Source: Pedobacter cryoconitis
Lineage (GTDB): Bacteria > Bacteroidota > Bacteroidia > Sphingobacteriales > Sphingobacteriaceae
Direction of reading: 5' to 3'
NCBI RefSeq assembly: GCF_014207135.1
Contig: NZ_JACHCC010000008.1
Span: 308,918-372,917, forward strand
Length of the DNA: 64,000 bases
Positions 63,936 to 64,000 of this stretch are shown here, one piece after another (position 1 is the first letter of the stretch; every line of letters begins with the position of its first letter). The position numbers and the translations under genes were made by a program. The notes under the pieces were generated by a model. That model searched no databases, had not been told where the DNA came from, and saw only the letters and a program-made list of their open reading frames with translations.

Positions 63936-64000
63936 TTAAGCTGCAATATTTTGTTTATTTAAGTTTTGACCAAATTCCTCCGGGGACATGTAGCCCAATG
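63936..64000 (-). mobile_element. 3' end of an IS3-type transposase gene (partial)
   Basis: At the window edge the minus strand reads LGYMSPEEFGQNLNKQNIAA before a stop. GYMSPEEF is a common ending of IS3-family OrfB integrases. The rest of the element lies outside the window and its terminal repeat cannot be defined here. Confidence 0.6.

Noticed and set aside
1..64000. CRISPR array
   Set aside because: No set of regular 25-40 base repeats with unique spacers was seen. The 16-bp and 11-bp arrays have no spacers.

Overview
The window looks like the chromosome of a Bacteroidota member of the Sphingobacteriaceae, most like Pedobacter. The signs are a SusC/SusD pair with a hybrid two-component regulator, TAnnTTTG-type promoters, a DUF6266 protein, the long Bacteroidota form of IspG, weak Shine-Dalgarno sites and an AT-rich sequence. 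No species can be named from the sequence alone.

Layout. Positions 1-1327 are backbone: the end of a thioesterase gene, an SDR gene and a tRNA-Lys(UUU) gene. From about 1328 to 40382 lies a composite genomic island stacked at the 3' end of that tRNA. Copies of the tRNA 3' end recur near 11554, 15689 and 40359. Each is preceded by a shared right-end repeat of about 125 bp. Island A (about 1328-11580) carries a tyrosine recombinase with a degenerate active site, a glycosyltransferase/ATP-grasp pair facing a glycine-rich protein gene, an XRE regulator, an iteron-like array beside an excisionase-like gene, and a DUF262-HEPN pair. Island B (about 11581-15712) has no integrase. It carries a frameshifted gene and a four-gene AT-rich cassette that includes a membrane protein and a HEPN-like protein. 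Interval C (about 15713-40382) holds a complete polysaccharide utilisation locus: a hybrid two-component sensor, SusC, SusD, a FAS1-like lipoprotein, GH2, GH31, an alginate-lyase-fold lyase, GH88, a heparin-lyase-I-like lyase, GH29, PL6, a beta-helix protein and a two-domain esterase. The set fits a fucosylated, acylated, uronic-acid-containing glycan. Gene remnants lie at both ends of C.

From 40383 to 51019 there is a mixed region. It holds a cytoplasmic metzincin-like protein followed by a lipoprotein, a DUF6266 gene, and a TonB-dependent receptor gene. The receptor is preceded by a promoter with an overlapping palindrome, a short leader ORF ending in three cysteine codons, and a hairpin. 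Next come VOC, WYL, PepSY-like, AraC, GlcG and SDR genes.

From 51186 to 61646 eight genes lie head to tail on the minus strand. In transcription order they are a polyprenyl synthase, ispG, dxs, ispH, dxr and three class I terpene synthases. This looks like a terpene biosynthetic operon that carries much of its own precursor supply: both entry steps and both iron-sulphur steps of the MEP pathway, chain elongation, then cyclisation. IspD, IspE, IspF and an IPP isomerase are absent and would have to come from elsewhere in the genome.

The right end has two proteins of unknown function and the 3' end of an IS3-type transposase gene.
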